In this document: positions 7,577-16,200 of the stretch, piece after piece
Position numbering within the stretch: the stretch's first letter is position 1
Layout of the letters: each line of letters opens with the position of its first letter
Source: Actinokineospora iranica
GTDB lineage: Bacteria > Actinomycetota > Actinomycetes > Mycobacteriales > Pseudonocardiaceae
Length of the DNA: 64,000 nucleotides
Direction of reading: 5' to 3'
Assembly: GCF_900101685.1 (NCBI RefSeq)
Contig: NZ_FMZZ01000008.1
Location: forward strand, 186,001 to 250,000
Made by a program: the position numbers and the translations under genes
The notes under the pieces: generated by a model
Told to the model about the DNA's origin: nothing
Databases searched by the model: none
Seen by the model: only the letters and a program-made list of their open reading frames with translations

Positions 7577-8340
7577 AGCAGGCCCAGCGCGGCGTCGTGC
7601 AGGTGCCCGTTGGAGGTCAGCACGGAGCCGCCGTCGAAGCGCGGCTCGCCGCGCAGGTCGCTGAACCGCCCGCCCGCCTCTTCGACGAGCACCTGCAGCG
7701 GCGCGACGTCCCACGGGTTCACGATCGCCTCGGCGGCGAGGTCGATGGCGCCCTCGGCGACCAGGCAGTGCTGCCAGAAGTCCCCGAACGCCCGGTTTTC
7801 CCAGCAGGCGTCCACCAGCGACAGGTAGCTCGTCCGGGAGTGGTACTCGACCCACGATCCCAGGTGCGTGGTCGACAGGTAAGCGTCGTCCAGCGCGCGC
7901 ACCCCGGACACGGAGATCCTCTCCGCCGCTCCGCCGTCGCGCGAGAGCCACGCGCCCGCGCCGCGCGCCGCCCACCACCGCCTGCCCAACGCGGGGGCGC
8001 TTACCACGCCGACGACAGGCGAGCCGTTGTCCACAAGAGCGATAAGAGTGGCCCACGCGGGCACGCCGCGCAGGAAGTTCTTAGTCCCATCGATCGGGTC
8101 GAGCACCCACACGCGGCCCGCGCCGACAGTGCCGCCGCGTTCCTCACCCGCCACCGCGTCGCCCGGGTGCTCCTCGGCGAGCAGCGCGCGCACGGCGTCC
8201 TCGACGGCGGTGTCGGCGTCGGTCACCGGCGTGCGGTCCGGCTTGCGCTCCACCACGAGGTCGAGGGCCTGGAAGCGGGAACGGGTGATCGCGTCGGCCG
8301 CGTCGGCCAACCGCAGGGCGAAAGTCAGGTCGGGGGACAC
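7564..8340 (-). CDS. hisN: Inositol-monophosphatase-family phosphatase, probable histidinol-phosphatase
   Basis: Mg2+-dependent phosphatase of 258 residues, probably converting histidinol phosphate to histidinol. The GTG at 8340 (VSPDLTFALRLADAADAITR) was chosen because upstream in-frame sequence runs into the divergent response-regulator gene. Metal-site motifs are all present: GEE (65-67), WVLDPIDGTKN (78-88, D81/D84), and NPWDVAPLQVLVEEAGG near the C-terminus. The N-terminal KPDRTPVTDAD and the WWAARGAGAW segment resemble actinobacterial HisN (Rv3137) more than SuhB-type inositol phosphatases. It diverges from the two-component system and converges on the toxin operon. Activity on inositol phosphate cannot be excluded. 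Confidence 0.5.
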   Translation of the reverse strand: MSPDLTFALRLADAADAITRSRFQALDLVVERKPDRTPVTDADTAVEDAVRALLAEEHPGDAVAGEERGGTVGAGRVWVLDPIDGTKNFLRGVPAWATLIALVDNGSPVVGVVSAPALGRRWWAARGAGAWLSRDGGAAERISVSGVRALDDAYLSTTHLGSWVEYHSRTSYLSLVDACWENRAFGDFWQHCLVAEGAIDLAAEAIVNPWDVAPLQVLVEEAGGRFSDLRGEPRFDGGSVLTSNGHLHDAALGLLQLD

Positions 8341-8373
8341 GGGAACGATCGTGTCACGCCTAGGCTGGGCTTC

Positions 8374-9048
8374 GTGAGCGTGGTGCTGCTGGCCGAGGAC
8401 GACGCGGCGATAGCCGACCCCCTGTCGCGTGCTCTGCACCGGGAGGGCTATGAGGTGCAGGTGGTCGGCGACGGCCACCGGGCCCTGGAGATGGCCTCGA
8501 CCGGCCATCCGGACCTCCTTGTCCTCGATCTGGGCCTGCCCGGCCTGGACGGCCTCGACGTGTGCCGCAGGCTGCGCGCGGCGGGCCGGGGCATCCCGGT
8601 GCTGATGCTGACCGCCCGCGCCGACGAGGTCGACTTCGTGGTCGGCCTGGACGCGGGCGCCGACGACTACGTGGCCAAGCCGTTCCGGCTGGCCGAGCTG
8701 CTGGCCCGGATCCGGGCGCTGCTGCGCAGGCAGGCTCCGGGCGCGATCGACGTCAACGGGGTCCGGATGGACCTCGCCGCCCGGGTGGTCACTGTGGACG
8801 GCACGGAGATCACCCTGGCGAACAAGGAGTTCGAGCTGCTGCGGGTGCTGATCCAGCGGGCGGGCCAGGTGGTCACCCGGGAGGAAATCCTCACCGAGGT
8901 GTGGAGCGACCCCGAACTCAAGACCAGCAAGACCCTCGACATGCACATGTCCTGGCTGCGCCGGAAGCTCGGCGAAGGCGGCCCGAGGTCTACCGAGCGG
9001 CGGATAGCCACGGTGCGCGGCGTCGGTTTCCGGTTCAACGCCGAGTGA
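8374..9048 (+). CDS. OmpR/PhoB-family response regulator
   Basis: DNA-binding response regulator, 224 residues from GTG 8374. Receiver domain with acidic pocket AEDD (7-10), phospho-acceptor D52 in LLVLDLGLPG, the LMLTARADEVD switch region and K in YVAKPF. The winged-helix domain follows (about 125-224) with TLANKEFELLRVLI, VVTREEILTEVW, and the recognition/wing part DMHMSWLRRKLGE...IATVRGVGFRF. The paired histidine kinase begins 2 bases after the stop, a two-gene operon. The regulon and signal are not visible from sequence. Confidence 0.5.
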   Translation: MSVVLLAEDDAAIADPLSRALHREGYEVQVVGDGHRALEMASTGHPDLLVLDLGLPGLDGLDVCRRLRAAGRGIPVLMLTARADEVDFVVGLDAGADDYVAKPFRLAELLARIRALLRRQAPGAIDVNGVRMDLAARVVTVDGTEITLANKEFELLRVLIQRAGQVVTREEILTEVWSDPELKTSKTLDMHMSWLRRKLGEGGPRSTERRIATVRGVGFRFNAE

Positions 9049-9050
9049 CG

Positions 9051-10340
9051 ATGCGCCGCCGAATCCTGCTCGCGATCCTGCTCGCGGTGACGATCACCGC
9101 GTGCGCCCTGGGCATCCCACTCGGGTACACGGCCCTGCAGGTGGTCGAGAGCGTGACCAGGGACGACCTGGCGGCCCGCGCGCAGCAGATCGCCGCGACC
9201 CTGGACGACGAGATCGCCAACGGCCGCGGCGTCGACCTCACGACCGTGGCGCTGGCCGTTCCGCAGGGCGGCAGGCTGACGGTGATTCTGCCCGGCCACC
9301 CCGAGCGGGCGCTGGGACCCGAGCCGGTCGAGGACATGGTCAGCGAAGAGGTGCCGATCGTCCAGCAGGGGTGGGTGCGCCTCGACGTGGACGCGGCCCC
9401 GATGCGGACCCGGCAGACGCAGGTGGCTGTTCTGGTGGCCCTGGTAGTCGTGCTGACGGTCGCCGTAGGCACGGTTGTCGCGATGGTGACAGCGCAGCGT
9501 CTGGCGCGCCCTCTTAGACATGTCGCCGACCGGGCAAGCCGACTCGGCGCGGGTGACTTCCGCCTCGACCCGGCCCGTTACGACCTGCACGAGCTGGACA
9601 TGGTGGCCGAGGCACTCGACGCGTCCGCCACCGCGCTGGCCCAGCTCGTCCAGCGCGAGCGCGACCTGGTCGGCGACGTCTCCCACCAGCTCCGCAGCCG
9701 CCTGACCGCGTTGCAGCTCCGGCTGGAGGCGCTGACCCAGACCGCGGACGAGGACGCCGCGGCCGAGGCCGAGGAAGCCCTGCACCAGGCCGAGCGGCTC
9801 GCCGACGTCCTGGACGAGTTGTTGGCCGCAGCCCGGGAGGCGCGCGCGCTGGGGGCCGAGCCGGTGGACCTGACCCACGAGCTCACCGCGATCGCCGAGG
9901 AGTGGAGCGAGATGCTGCGCTCGGAGGGCCGGTCTCTGCGGCTGCGGGTCGCCCCCGGCCTGCGCGCCCGCGTCACGCCCGCGCGGCTGAGAGAGGCGAT
10001 CGGGGTCCTCTTGGACAACGCCCGGCGCCATGGTGGCGGCACGGTGACCGTGTCCGCGAGACGCGGCGACGCCAGCCGGTCGGACACCGTGCTCGTCGAG
10101 GTGACCGACGGCGGCAGCGGCGTCCCGGACGAGCTGGCCCCGCACATTTTCGAGCGCGGGGTCTCCGGCGCGGGCTCCACCGGCGTGGGGCTGGCGCTGG
10201 CGCGGGCCCTGGTCGACTCCGACGGTGGCAGGCTTGAGCTGTCTACCGCCCGTCCGACCACGTTCACCATGTTCCTGCCGGTCTCCAGGCCAGGAAACGC
10301 AAGAGGCATTCGTTGGCCGACCGAAAGGTCGCCGCGTTAG
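9051..10340 (+). CDS. Sensor histidine kinase (HAMP, HisKA, HATPase)
   Basis: Membrane sensor kinase of 429 residues, ATG at 9051. TM1 about 5-25, a short periplasmic loop (about 26-122), TM2 about 125-147, then HAMP (RLARPLRHVADRASRLGAGDF), HisKA with DVSHQLRSRLTALQLR (phosphorylated H212) and HATPase_c with LLDNARRHGGG (N box), VTDGGSGVPDEL (G1), HIFERGVSG and TGVGLALARALV (G2). SHQLRSRLT departs from the usual SHELRTPLT, but the Q is common in actinomycete kinases. The small extracytoplasmic loop suggests sensing of a wall or membrane cue. It overlaps the convergent gtrA gene by 4 bases. Confidence 0.5.
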   Translation: MRRRILLAILLAVTITACALGIPLGYTALQVVESVTRDDLAARAQQIAATLDDEIANGRGVDLTTVALAVPQGGRLTVILPGHPERALGPEPVEDMVSEEVPIVQQGWVRLDVDAAPMRTRQTQVAVLVALVVVLTVAVGTVVAMVTAQRLARPLRHVADRASRLGAGDFRLDPARYDLHELDMVAEALDASATALAQLVQRERDLVGDVSHQLRSRLTALQLRLEALTQTADEDAAAEAEEALHQAERLADVLDELLAAAREARALGAEPVDLTHELTAIAEEWSEMLRSEGRSLRLRVAPGLRARVTPARLREAIGVLLDNARRHGGGTVTVSARRGDASRSDTVLVEVTDGGSGVPDELAPHIFERGVSGAGSTGVGLALARALVDSDGGRLELSTARPTTFTMFLPVSRPGNARGIRWPTERSPR

Positions 10341-10918
10341 GCGTGTCCCAGTTCCCGCCCTAGTTCCTCTGTGTCGGCCTCGTCTTCCTTGGCCGAGCCT
10401 TCCTCGGTCAGGTCGTCGCCGCGCCGCCGACGGCCCAGTTCGTCGGGGAAGACCCACTTCTTGAATCCCCAGAATCGGAAGAACATCGCCAGCAGCATCC
10501 CGATGATCGACCCGCTGGCGAAGTCCGCGACCTCTTGCACCAGTCGGCTCACATGCGGCACTTCGAGGTCGAAGACATAGCGGGACACGTACGGCGGGAT
10601 CAGGTTGATCACGACGCCGCCCGCGCTGATCAGGAAGAACAGCGCGGCCTCGTGGTGGCGCTCGCGTCCGCCGCGGGTCCGGAAAGACCACTCGCGATTG
10701 AGCACATAAGAGGCGATCGTGGCCACGATGATCGCGATGGCCTTGGCGGTGATCGGCTTGCTCTCCAGCACGGTGAGCTTCAGCAGGTACCAAATGCCAT
10801 TGTCGATCAAGAATGTGGTGCCGCCGACGATGGCGAACTTCAACAGTTCCCGGTGCTTGATCAGCACGGCCCGCAGCGGCGCCGGGACCCGGGCCAGCAC
10901 TGTCTCGACGACGGTCAC
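10337..10918 (-). CDS. GtrA-family membrane protein (copy 1)
   Basis: Four-helix GtrA-like membrane protein, 193 residues, GTG start. GtrA proteins help flip or present polyprenyl-linked sugars for glycosylation of cell-surface polymers; arabinogalactan-related members occur in actinobacteria. Motifs: LLKFAIVGGTTFLIDNGIWY (TM1), ATIASYVLNREWSF, AALFFLISAGGVVINLI (TM3) and FWGFKKWVFP at the end of TM4, then a charged Arg/Glu tail. A close paralogue lies immediately upstream, separated by 38 bases and in the same direction, so the pair looks like a tandem duplication. Confidence 0.5.
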   Translation of the reverse strand: MTVVETVLARVPAPLRAVLIKHRELLKFAIVGGTTFLIDNGIWYLLKLTVLESKPITAKAIAIIVATIASYVLNREWSFRTRGGRERHHEAALFFLISAGGVVINLIPPYVSRYVFDLEVPHVSRLVQEVADFASGSIIGMLLAMFFRFWGFKKWVFPDELGRRRRGDDLTEEGSAKEDEADTEELGRELGHA

Positions 10919-10956
10919 CGGCGCAGTCTACGGAAATCGGAAACGGGGCCGGTCAG

Positions 10957-11499
10957 TCACGCCGCCCGCTCGGTCTCGCCGTCGCCGCGAACCGGACGCA
11001 ACGGACGAACCCGGCCGTCCGCCTCCGGGAAAACCCACTTCTTGAACGCCCACCACCGGAAGACCATCGCGACGAGGGTGCCCAAGATGTTCCCGAACCC
11101 GAAGTCGGCGATCTCCTGGGCGAGCAGCGTCACGTGGGGGACCTCTAGGTGCAAGAGGTAGCGCGAGACGACCAGCGGCAGCGAGTTGAGTCCCACGCCG
11201 ATCCCGCTGATCAGGAAGAACAGCGCCGCCTCGTGCGGGCGCTCCCGGCCGCCGCGGTCCTGGAACGACCACTCGCGGTTGAGGATGTAGGACACGATTG
11301 TGGCGATGATCACCGCGATCGCCAGCGCGGTCACCGGGTTCCGGTTGAGCACGGTGAGCTTGAGCGCGTAGTTGACCACGGTGGTCACGACGAAGCAGAC
11401 GCCGCCGACCACGGCGAACCTCAGCAGTTCGCGGTGCTTGATGAGGGTCACGCGCAGCGGCTCGGGAAGGCGAGCGAGCACGTTCTCGACGACGGCCAT
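10957..11499 (-). CDS. GtrA-family membrane protein (copy 2)
   Basis: 180-residue paralogue of the preceding gene, ATG at 11499. The two share IKHREL, ATI-SYILNREWSF, ERPHEAALFFLIS and WAFKKWVFP, and differ mostly in helix 2 and the C-terminal tail. Four hydrophobic helices are visible (about 28-48, 53-75, 97-118, 128-150). Probable role: membrane accessory for polyprenyl-phosphate sugar transfer in cell-envelope glycan synthesis, inferred from the family. It lies 59 bases downstream of the ECF-fusion gene on the same strand, so it may be read from that promoter. Confidence 0.5.
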   Translation of the reverse strand: MAVVENVLARLPEPLRVTLIKHRELLRFAVVGGVCFVVTTVVNYALKLTVLNRNPVTALAIAVIIATIVSYILNREWSFQDRGGRERPHEAALFFLISGIGVGLNSLPLVVSRYLLHLEVPHVTLLAQEIADFGFGNILGTLVAMVFRWWAFKKWVFPEADGRVRPLRPVRGDGETERAA

Positions 11500-11558
11500 G
11501 GCGGCGGAGTCTATCCAGGCTGGTCACCGCCACGGCCCGGGATGGTCGGGAAACCCGG

Positions 11559-13883
11559 TCAGCAGGGCAGGCCCCACCACCACCTCGACCACTTCGGCCA
11601 CGCCTTGTCCGCGCAGACCGGCACGTCGCCGGGTCTGGCGCCGGGTTTGGCGGCGGGGGCCGCCGTCGTGGTGGGCACGGCCGGGGCCTTGGTCGTCGTG
11701 GGCGCGACGTCGGCTGGCTTGGGCGGGGCCTTGGTGGTCTTGGCAGGCGCGGGCGGTGGGGCGATCCTCGGCGGGGTCGTGGTCACGGGCGGAGCCGCTG
11801 GGGACGGCTTCGGCTCGGCGGGGACGGCCGGCTTCTCTTCCTGCACCGCGTTGGGCCACCACGGCACCCACGGGAACCAGGAGATGGTCACCGTGTCGGT
11901 GTCGACCGCGCCGCCCAGCGTCGCGGTCACGGTGATCTTGTGGTCCTGGTCGGCATGTGGGTGGTCCGACGCGCGTTCGCCGCTCACCACGACGCTGACG
12001 ACCGCCTTGGGCGCGAGAGGCGACGTCGTGGTGCACGTGAACCGCGCGGCTTCCTGCGCGCAGTTCACCGGCGCGGTGGCGGAGCGCAACGTGACCTGGT
12101 CGCTGAACGACACCGTCACCGGTTTCGCGCTGTCGCCGGTGTTGCGGGCCAGGGTCACCACCCGGTAGCCGCGCTGCCACGGCCAGATCGCGCCGAACGG
12201 GTCGTCCAGGGTCAGCCAGGCGCGGATGTCCACGCCGTCGTTTACCGGCGGGGCGACAATCGTGACCGGCACGGAAATCCGCACGTTGATGGCGGAGCCC
12301 GCGGTGACCGATCCGACGATCTGGCCGCCCGCCGCGCTCGGTTCCGCGATCAGGCGGTACAGGAGGGTGACCGACGCGCCCGGCCGCAGTCCCTCTTCCG
12401 TGCCGCAGGCAACCGTGCCCGTGCCGCCTTCGCAGTAGACGGTGCCGGTCTGCTGCCGCGCCGCGGCGAGCGGGGCGTCCAGCCGCACCAGCGGGTCTCC
12501 GGCGAGCCGGTTGGGGCGGGACGGGATGGCGCTCACGCCCGCGGGCAGCGTTATCGACGAACGGACAGGCTCGGAGACGCTGCCGCCGGTATTGCGGACC
12601 GTGATCGGCAGATCGGTGGGCTTACCCGGGACCAGGGAGAGCGGGACGGACGGGCCTTCCGCGGACAGGCTGGCCGGGCCGGGCAGCGGCGTCGGCGCCG
12701 GTGAGGGCGGCGGCTGCGGCTGCTCCGGCGCGGGAAGCGACTCCGCGTTCGCCGACATCGGCGAATCCGCCTCGGTGGCGGACGGGCCGGCAGGCGTCTG
12801 CTCCTGCTTGGCGGGCATCGACGGCTGCCCAGCGGTGCTCGAGGTCACCACCTCGGTGGGCCGCGGCGGGGCAGCGTCGGGGATCTCCTGGCCGGTCGGC
12901 GTCGCGATCAGGCCGACCGCGATCGCGGCGACCATGGCGACCCCGGACGCGGCGGCGCCGACGAACTGGCGCGGCACACTCGCCCCCGCCCCCGCGACCC
13001 CGCTCGCCGAGCCGGTGGCGACCGCGCCGCCCACGACCGCGCCCCCCACGACCGCGGTCGACCCGGCCGCGGCCTTCGCCGCGGCGAGGTAGCCGCCGAC
13101 CGCGAGCGGGCCGAGCACGAGCGGCGCGACGATGAGCCGCAGACCGCCGTTGACGTCGCTGAGTTCCGCGGCGAGCGCGCGGCAGCGGTCGCACTCGTCG
13201 AGGTGGACCTCCACCTGCGCGGTCTCCCGCTTGGAGAGCCCGCCACGCACCCACGCGCCCAACCGCTCGGCGGTGGAGCGGCACCGGTCGGCTGTCGTCT
13301 CGACCAGGTGAACCTGCAGGTAGGCCTGCCGCAGGCCCTCCCGGGCGCGGTAGGCCAGCGCGGACACGCCGTTGGGGCTCAGGCCCAGCAGCGGCGCGAC
13401 CTGCGCTGGGGACTGGCCTTCGATCTCGGTGTGCCAGAGGACGGCTTGCCAGCGCTCGGGCAGCTTGGCGAACGCCCGCGCGGCAAGCGAGCGCTCCAGC
13501 CCCGCTACCGCCGGGTCGGAGAACGGGACGCTTACCGCGTCAGGGTTGACACCGCTTACCTGCGACACGTCATCCGACAGTTCGACCTTGCGATCGCGGC
13601 GGGTCTTGTCGTAAGCGGTGTGCCTGAGCGCGGTAAGCAGATAGGCGCGGAAGGCCGAGTCGGGGCCCCTGCCCTGGCGCAGGGTGTCCAGGACCTTCGC
13701 GAACGCCTCGGACACCAGGTCGTCGGCCTCGGCTTGGGACCGGGTCAACTGGCGGGCCAGGTTGTGCGCGGCGGACACGTGACGCTCATAGAGCGAGCCG
13801 TACGCCGTGGTGGCCCCAGCCCGCACCGACTCGATCAGCTCGGCGTCACTCGGGCCGTCGATGTCAGCCGGAACGGTGGACAC
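11559..13883 (-). CDS. ECF sigma factor fused to zinc-finger, membrane and extracytoplasmic domains
   Basis: 774-residue chimera. The GTG at 13883 is preceded by GAGGGAGG; an ATG 37 codons upstream lacks a ribosome site. Order: sigma region 2 (about 28-97), region 4 (about 135-195, LPERWQAVLWHTEIEGQSPA, LSPNGVSALAYRAREGLR); an anti-sigma-like zinc finger HxxxCxxC (H227, C231, C234); hydrophobic stretches about 249-290 and 307-328; a Pro-rich linker; and two beta-rich extracytoplasmic modules of CARDB/DUF11 type (about 395-490 and 515-640) with PITVRNTGGSVSEPV; then a Pro/Thr tail ending WWWGLPC. Usually sigma and anti-sigma are separate. Here one polypeptide would hold the sigma part at the membrane, so release by proteolysis or conformational control is likely. 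Confidence 0.5.
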   Translation of the reverse strand: MSTVPADIDGPSDAELIESVRAGATTAYGSLYERHVSAAHNLARQLTRSQAEADDLVSEAFAKVLDTLRQGRGPDSAFRAYLLTALRHTAYDKTRRDRKVELSDDVSQVSGVNPDAVSVPFSDPAVAGLERSLAARAFAKLPERWQAVLWHTEIEGQSPAQVAPLLGLSPNGVSALAYRAREGLRQAYLQVHLVETTADRCRSTAERLGAWVRGGLSKRETAQVEVHLDECDRCRALAAELSDVNGGLRLIVAPLVLGPLAVGGYLAAAKAAAGSTAVVGGAVVGGAVATGSASGVAGAGASVPRQFVGAAASGVAMVAAIAVGLIATPTGQEIPDAAPPRPTEVVTSSTAGQPSMPAKQEQTPAGPSATEADSPMSANAESLPAPEQPQPPPSPAPTPLPGPASLSAEGPSVPLSLVPGKPTDLPITVRNTGGSVSEPVRSSITLPAGVSAIPSRPNRLAGDPLVRLDAPLAAARQQTGTVYCEGGTGTVACGTEEGLRPGASVTLLYRLIAEPSAAGGQIVGSVTAGSAINVRISVPVTIVAPPVNDGVDIRAWLTLDDPFGAIWPWQRGYRVVTLARNTGDSAKPVTVSFSDQVTLRSATAPVNCAQEAARFTCTTTSPLAPKAVVSVVVSGERASDHPHADQDHKITVTATLGGAVDTDTVTISWFPWVPWWPNAVQEEKPAVPAEPKPSPAAPPVTTTPPRIAPPPAPAKTTKAPPKPADVAPTTTKAPAVPTTTAAPAAKPGARPGDVPVCADKAWPKWSRWWWGLPC

Positions 13884-14097
13884 GGTCCTCCCTCGTCTGG
13901 TCACCGCGTTCGCGTGCCCCGGCATCCCCGTCCGTGCTTCGCGAGCCGCGTTCCGCGACCAAGTGTGGCGGATGCCCACTCTGCCGTCACTCATCCCTCA
14001 CGCGGGGGAGGTGATAGCCGAAGGCGTTCACTCGTTCCGCGTCACGTCTGGCCGCGCAAGGCGTTACTCCCAGGGGCATTCGAGAAGGGACTCGACT

Positions 14098-14931
14098 GTG
14101 GCGGTACGAGAGGCGGGCTCACGGCGCCGTGGCGACGCCGACGGCGCCGACCGGGCGTCCGGAGTGCTGCGGGCCAGGTGGCGCACCGCGAGCATCGCGG
14201 CGGGCTGGCGTTTTCCCAGCGACTGGGGGGTGCCCGAGGTGGACGACGTGTGCGTGTCGGTGATCACCGACGGCGACCTGGACTCCGCCCTGACCGGACT
14301 GGCCAGAGCCAGGGCGCACACCGGCGCGGGTTTAGACGAGACCCTGGCCGACCTCGCCGCGCTGCACGCGGTCCTGCGCTCGCCGCCGGATGACGACGGC
14401 CTGGTCGCGGCCGACCCGGACGCCACGCCTGCCGCGCTGCTCCGCACGACCGCGCTGGCCTGGGCGGACGCGGCCCTGGGCGCCCAGCACACGACCGAGT
14501 CCACCGAGGCGCTGACCCGGCTGGCCACCGCCGACTACCTGCGGGTCCGCCTCCGCGAGGTCTACGGCCGGGCCCGCAGGGAGAAGTACTGCCCGTCGGA
14601 GCACTTCGTGCTGCTCGTCGTCTCCCTGGACCTGGCGACGGTCGCAGGCTGGCCGAGGCTGATGGCGATGGTGCTGGTCGGCGACGTCCTGCGGGCGGTC
14701 TTCGACGGCGGCGAGAGCGTCGCCGTGCTCGGCCCGTCCGTCGCGGTCGTCCTCGCCGAGCGGGACAGCAGGCTCGCGCACCGCGCGGCCGACGCCCGGC
14801 TGGCCATCGCCGACCGGCTCGCCGTCGACTCGGACCTGCGGTTCGCCAGTGGCCCGGAGATCCGCGTCGAACGCCTGCCGACGACCCACGCCGCGGCGCT
14901 GCGACTGGTCCATGCGGTGAGCCGCGCCTGA
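14098..14931 (+). CDS. Degenerate GGDEF-like protein
   Basis: 277 residues from GTG 14098, with GAGAAGGGA upstream. The N-terminal half is helical (DLDSALTGLARARAHTGAGL, ALLRTTALAWADAAL). The C-terminal half follows the GGDEF strand/helix order: EHFVLLVVSLDLA, a helix RLMAMVLVGDVLRAVF, then GGESVAVLGPSVAVVLAERD where the GGDEF signature would sit. The catalytic signature is lost (LGPSV), so no cyclase activity is expected; such remnants can bind nucleotides or act in signalling. It diverges from the ECF fusion and is followed 24 bases later by the GT87 gene. This is a fold inference from pattern, not a firm family match. Confidence 0.5.
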   Translation: MAVREAGSRRRGDADGADRASGVLRARWRTASIAAGWRFPSDWGVPEVDDVCVSVITDGDLDSALTGLARARAHTGAGLDETLADLAALHAVLRSPPDDDGLVAADPDATPAALLRTTALAWADAALGAQHTTESTEALTRLATADYLRVRLREVYGRARREKYCPSEHFVLLVVSLDLATVAGWPRLMAMVLVGDVLRAVFDGGESVAVLGPSVAVVLAERDSRLAHRAADARLAIADRLAVDSDLRFASGPEIRVERLPTTHAAALRLVHAVSRA

Positions 14932-14955
14932 ACCGGGGCATGGTTTGCTGTCCGC

Positions 14956-16188
14956 GTGACGGAGCAGGCCCTGCGTGAGACCCGGCGCGACCGGTCACCG
15001 CGCGATCTGGCGGCCCTGGTGTTCTTCCCCGTGGTGTGCGTGGTGGCGGGCGTCGTCGGCTGGCGGCTCGGGTGGCATCTTGGCGTGGACAACGCGGTTT
15101 ACCGCTCGGGCGCGGTAGCGCTTCTGCACGGTGAACCGCTCTACGACAACCTGTTCCTCAGCGACGAGCCGTCCTGGGCGCGGTTGCCGTTTACCTACCC
15201 GCCGACAGCGGCGCTGTTGTTCGTCCCGTTGGCGCTGGTTCCCACGCAGGTGGCGTGGGGACTGCTCGGCGCGGTGTCCGTGCTGGCGATGGCGCTGGTG
15301 GTCAAGCTGGCCGTGGAAGCGCTGCCCAGCCGTCCCCGATGGATGACCCCGGCGCGGACGACGGCGGTGCTGGGAATCGTGCTGCTCGGCATCGAGCCGG
15401 TCTGGCGCACGATCTTCCTCGGCCAGATCAACCTGGTGCTGATGGCGCTGATCGTGGTCGACGTCCTGCTGCTCGGCGCGCGCGGCAGCCGGTTCGGCGG
15501 CGTGCTGATCGGCGTCGCGGCGGCGGTGAAGCTGACCCCGCTGATCTTCGTCGCGCACCTGCTGGTCACCGGCCGCCGCGCGGACGCCGTGCGCGCGATC
15601 GCCACGTTCCTCCTGCTTCAGGGGGCGGTGTTCGCGCTCGTCCCGCACGACGCGGTCCAGTTCTGGGGGCACGCGGTGCGGGACCCGCAGCGCATCGGCC
15701 CCATCTACTGGGCGGGCAACCAGTCGATCAACGGCCTGGTCTTGCGGCTGACCGACAACGCCGACTGGTCGATGCAGGTCGCCGCGCCGATCGGGGCGCT
15801 TCTCGCCATCCCGTGCGTGCTGTGGGTGCGCCGGTTGCACCTGTCGGACCGGCCGCTACCCGCGTTGCTGGTAACCGCGTTCCTCGGGCTGCTGGTAAGC
15901 CCGGTGTCCTGGTCGCACCACTGGGTGTGGGCGGTGCCGCTGGTGGTGTTCCTGCTGTCCCGGCTGCCCGACCCGCTGCCGACCGGTCCCCAGCGGCGCG
16001 CCGCGCCGGCCGGGGTGGGCGCGGTGGTGCTGGTGTTCGCCAGCTGCGTGCTGCTGGCGATGCGCAACGGCAAGGCCGTCGAGTTCGAGTGGGGGCCGCT
16101 GGAGTACGTGATCGGCAGCGCCTACCTGCTGGTGCCGTTGGCGGCCGGAGCGATACTGCTGGTCAGGCACTCCCGGCGGGCTGGGTAG
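14956..16188 (+). CDS. GT87 (DUF2029) polyprenyl-phosphomannose-dependent mannosyltransferase
   Basis: GT-C fold membrane glycosyltransferase, 410 residues, with about ten hydrophobic helices. The first extracytoplasmic loop has WHLGVDNAVYRSGAVALLHG with the acidic residue expected of GT-C enzymes, followed by LPFTYPPTAALLFVPLALV and GQINLVLMALIVVDVLLL, both typical of the PimE / alpha-1,2-mannosyltransferase family. WAGNQSINGLVLRL and SPVSWSHHWVWAVPLVV are further signatures. It would use a polyprenyl-phosphate mannose donor outside the membrane to extend phosphatidylinositol mannosides or lipoarabinomannan-like polymers. The exact acceptor is unknown. purK starts 12 bases downstream. Confidence 0.5.
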   Translation: MTEQALRETRRDRSPRDLAALVFFPVVCVVAGVVGWRLGWHLGVDNAVYRSGAVALLHGEPLYDNLFLSDEPSWARLPFTYPPTAALLFVPLALVPTQVAWGLLGAVSVLAMALVVKLAVEALPSRPRWMTPARTTAVLGIVLLGIEPVWRTIFLGQINLVLMALIVVDVLLLGARGSRFGGVLIGVAAAVKLTPLIFVAHLLVTGRRADAVRAIATFLLLQGAVFALVPHDAVQFWGHAVRDPQRIGPIYWAGNQSINGLVLRLTDNADWSMQVAAPIGALLAIPCVLWVRRLHLSDRPLPALLVTAFLGLLVSPVSWSHHWVWAVPLVVFLLSRLPDPLPTGPQRRAAPAGVGAVVLVFASCVLLAMRNGKAVEFEWGPLEYVIGSAYLLVPLAAGAILLVRHSRRAG

Positions 16189-16200
16189 AGTTCCCTGCTC

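Noticed and set aside
8667-10793. 708-codon minus-strand frame opposite the two-component system
   Set aside because: Crosses the ends of two well-supported genes and has no domain signature.
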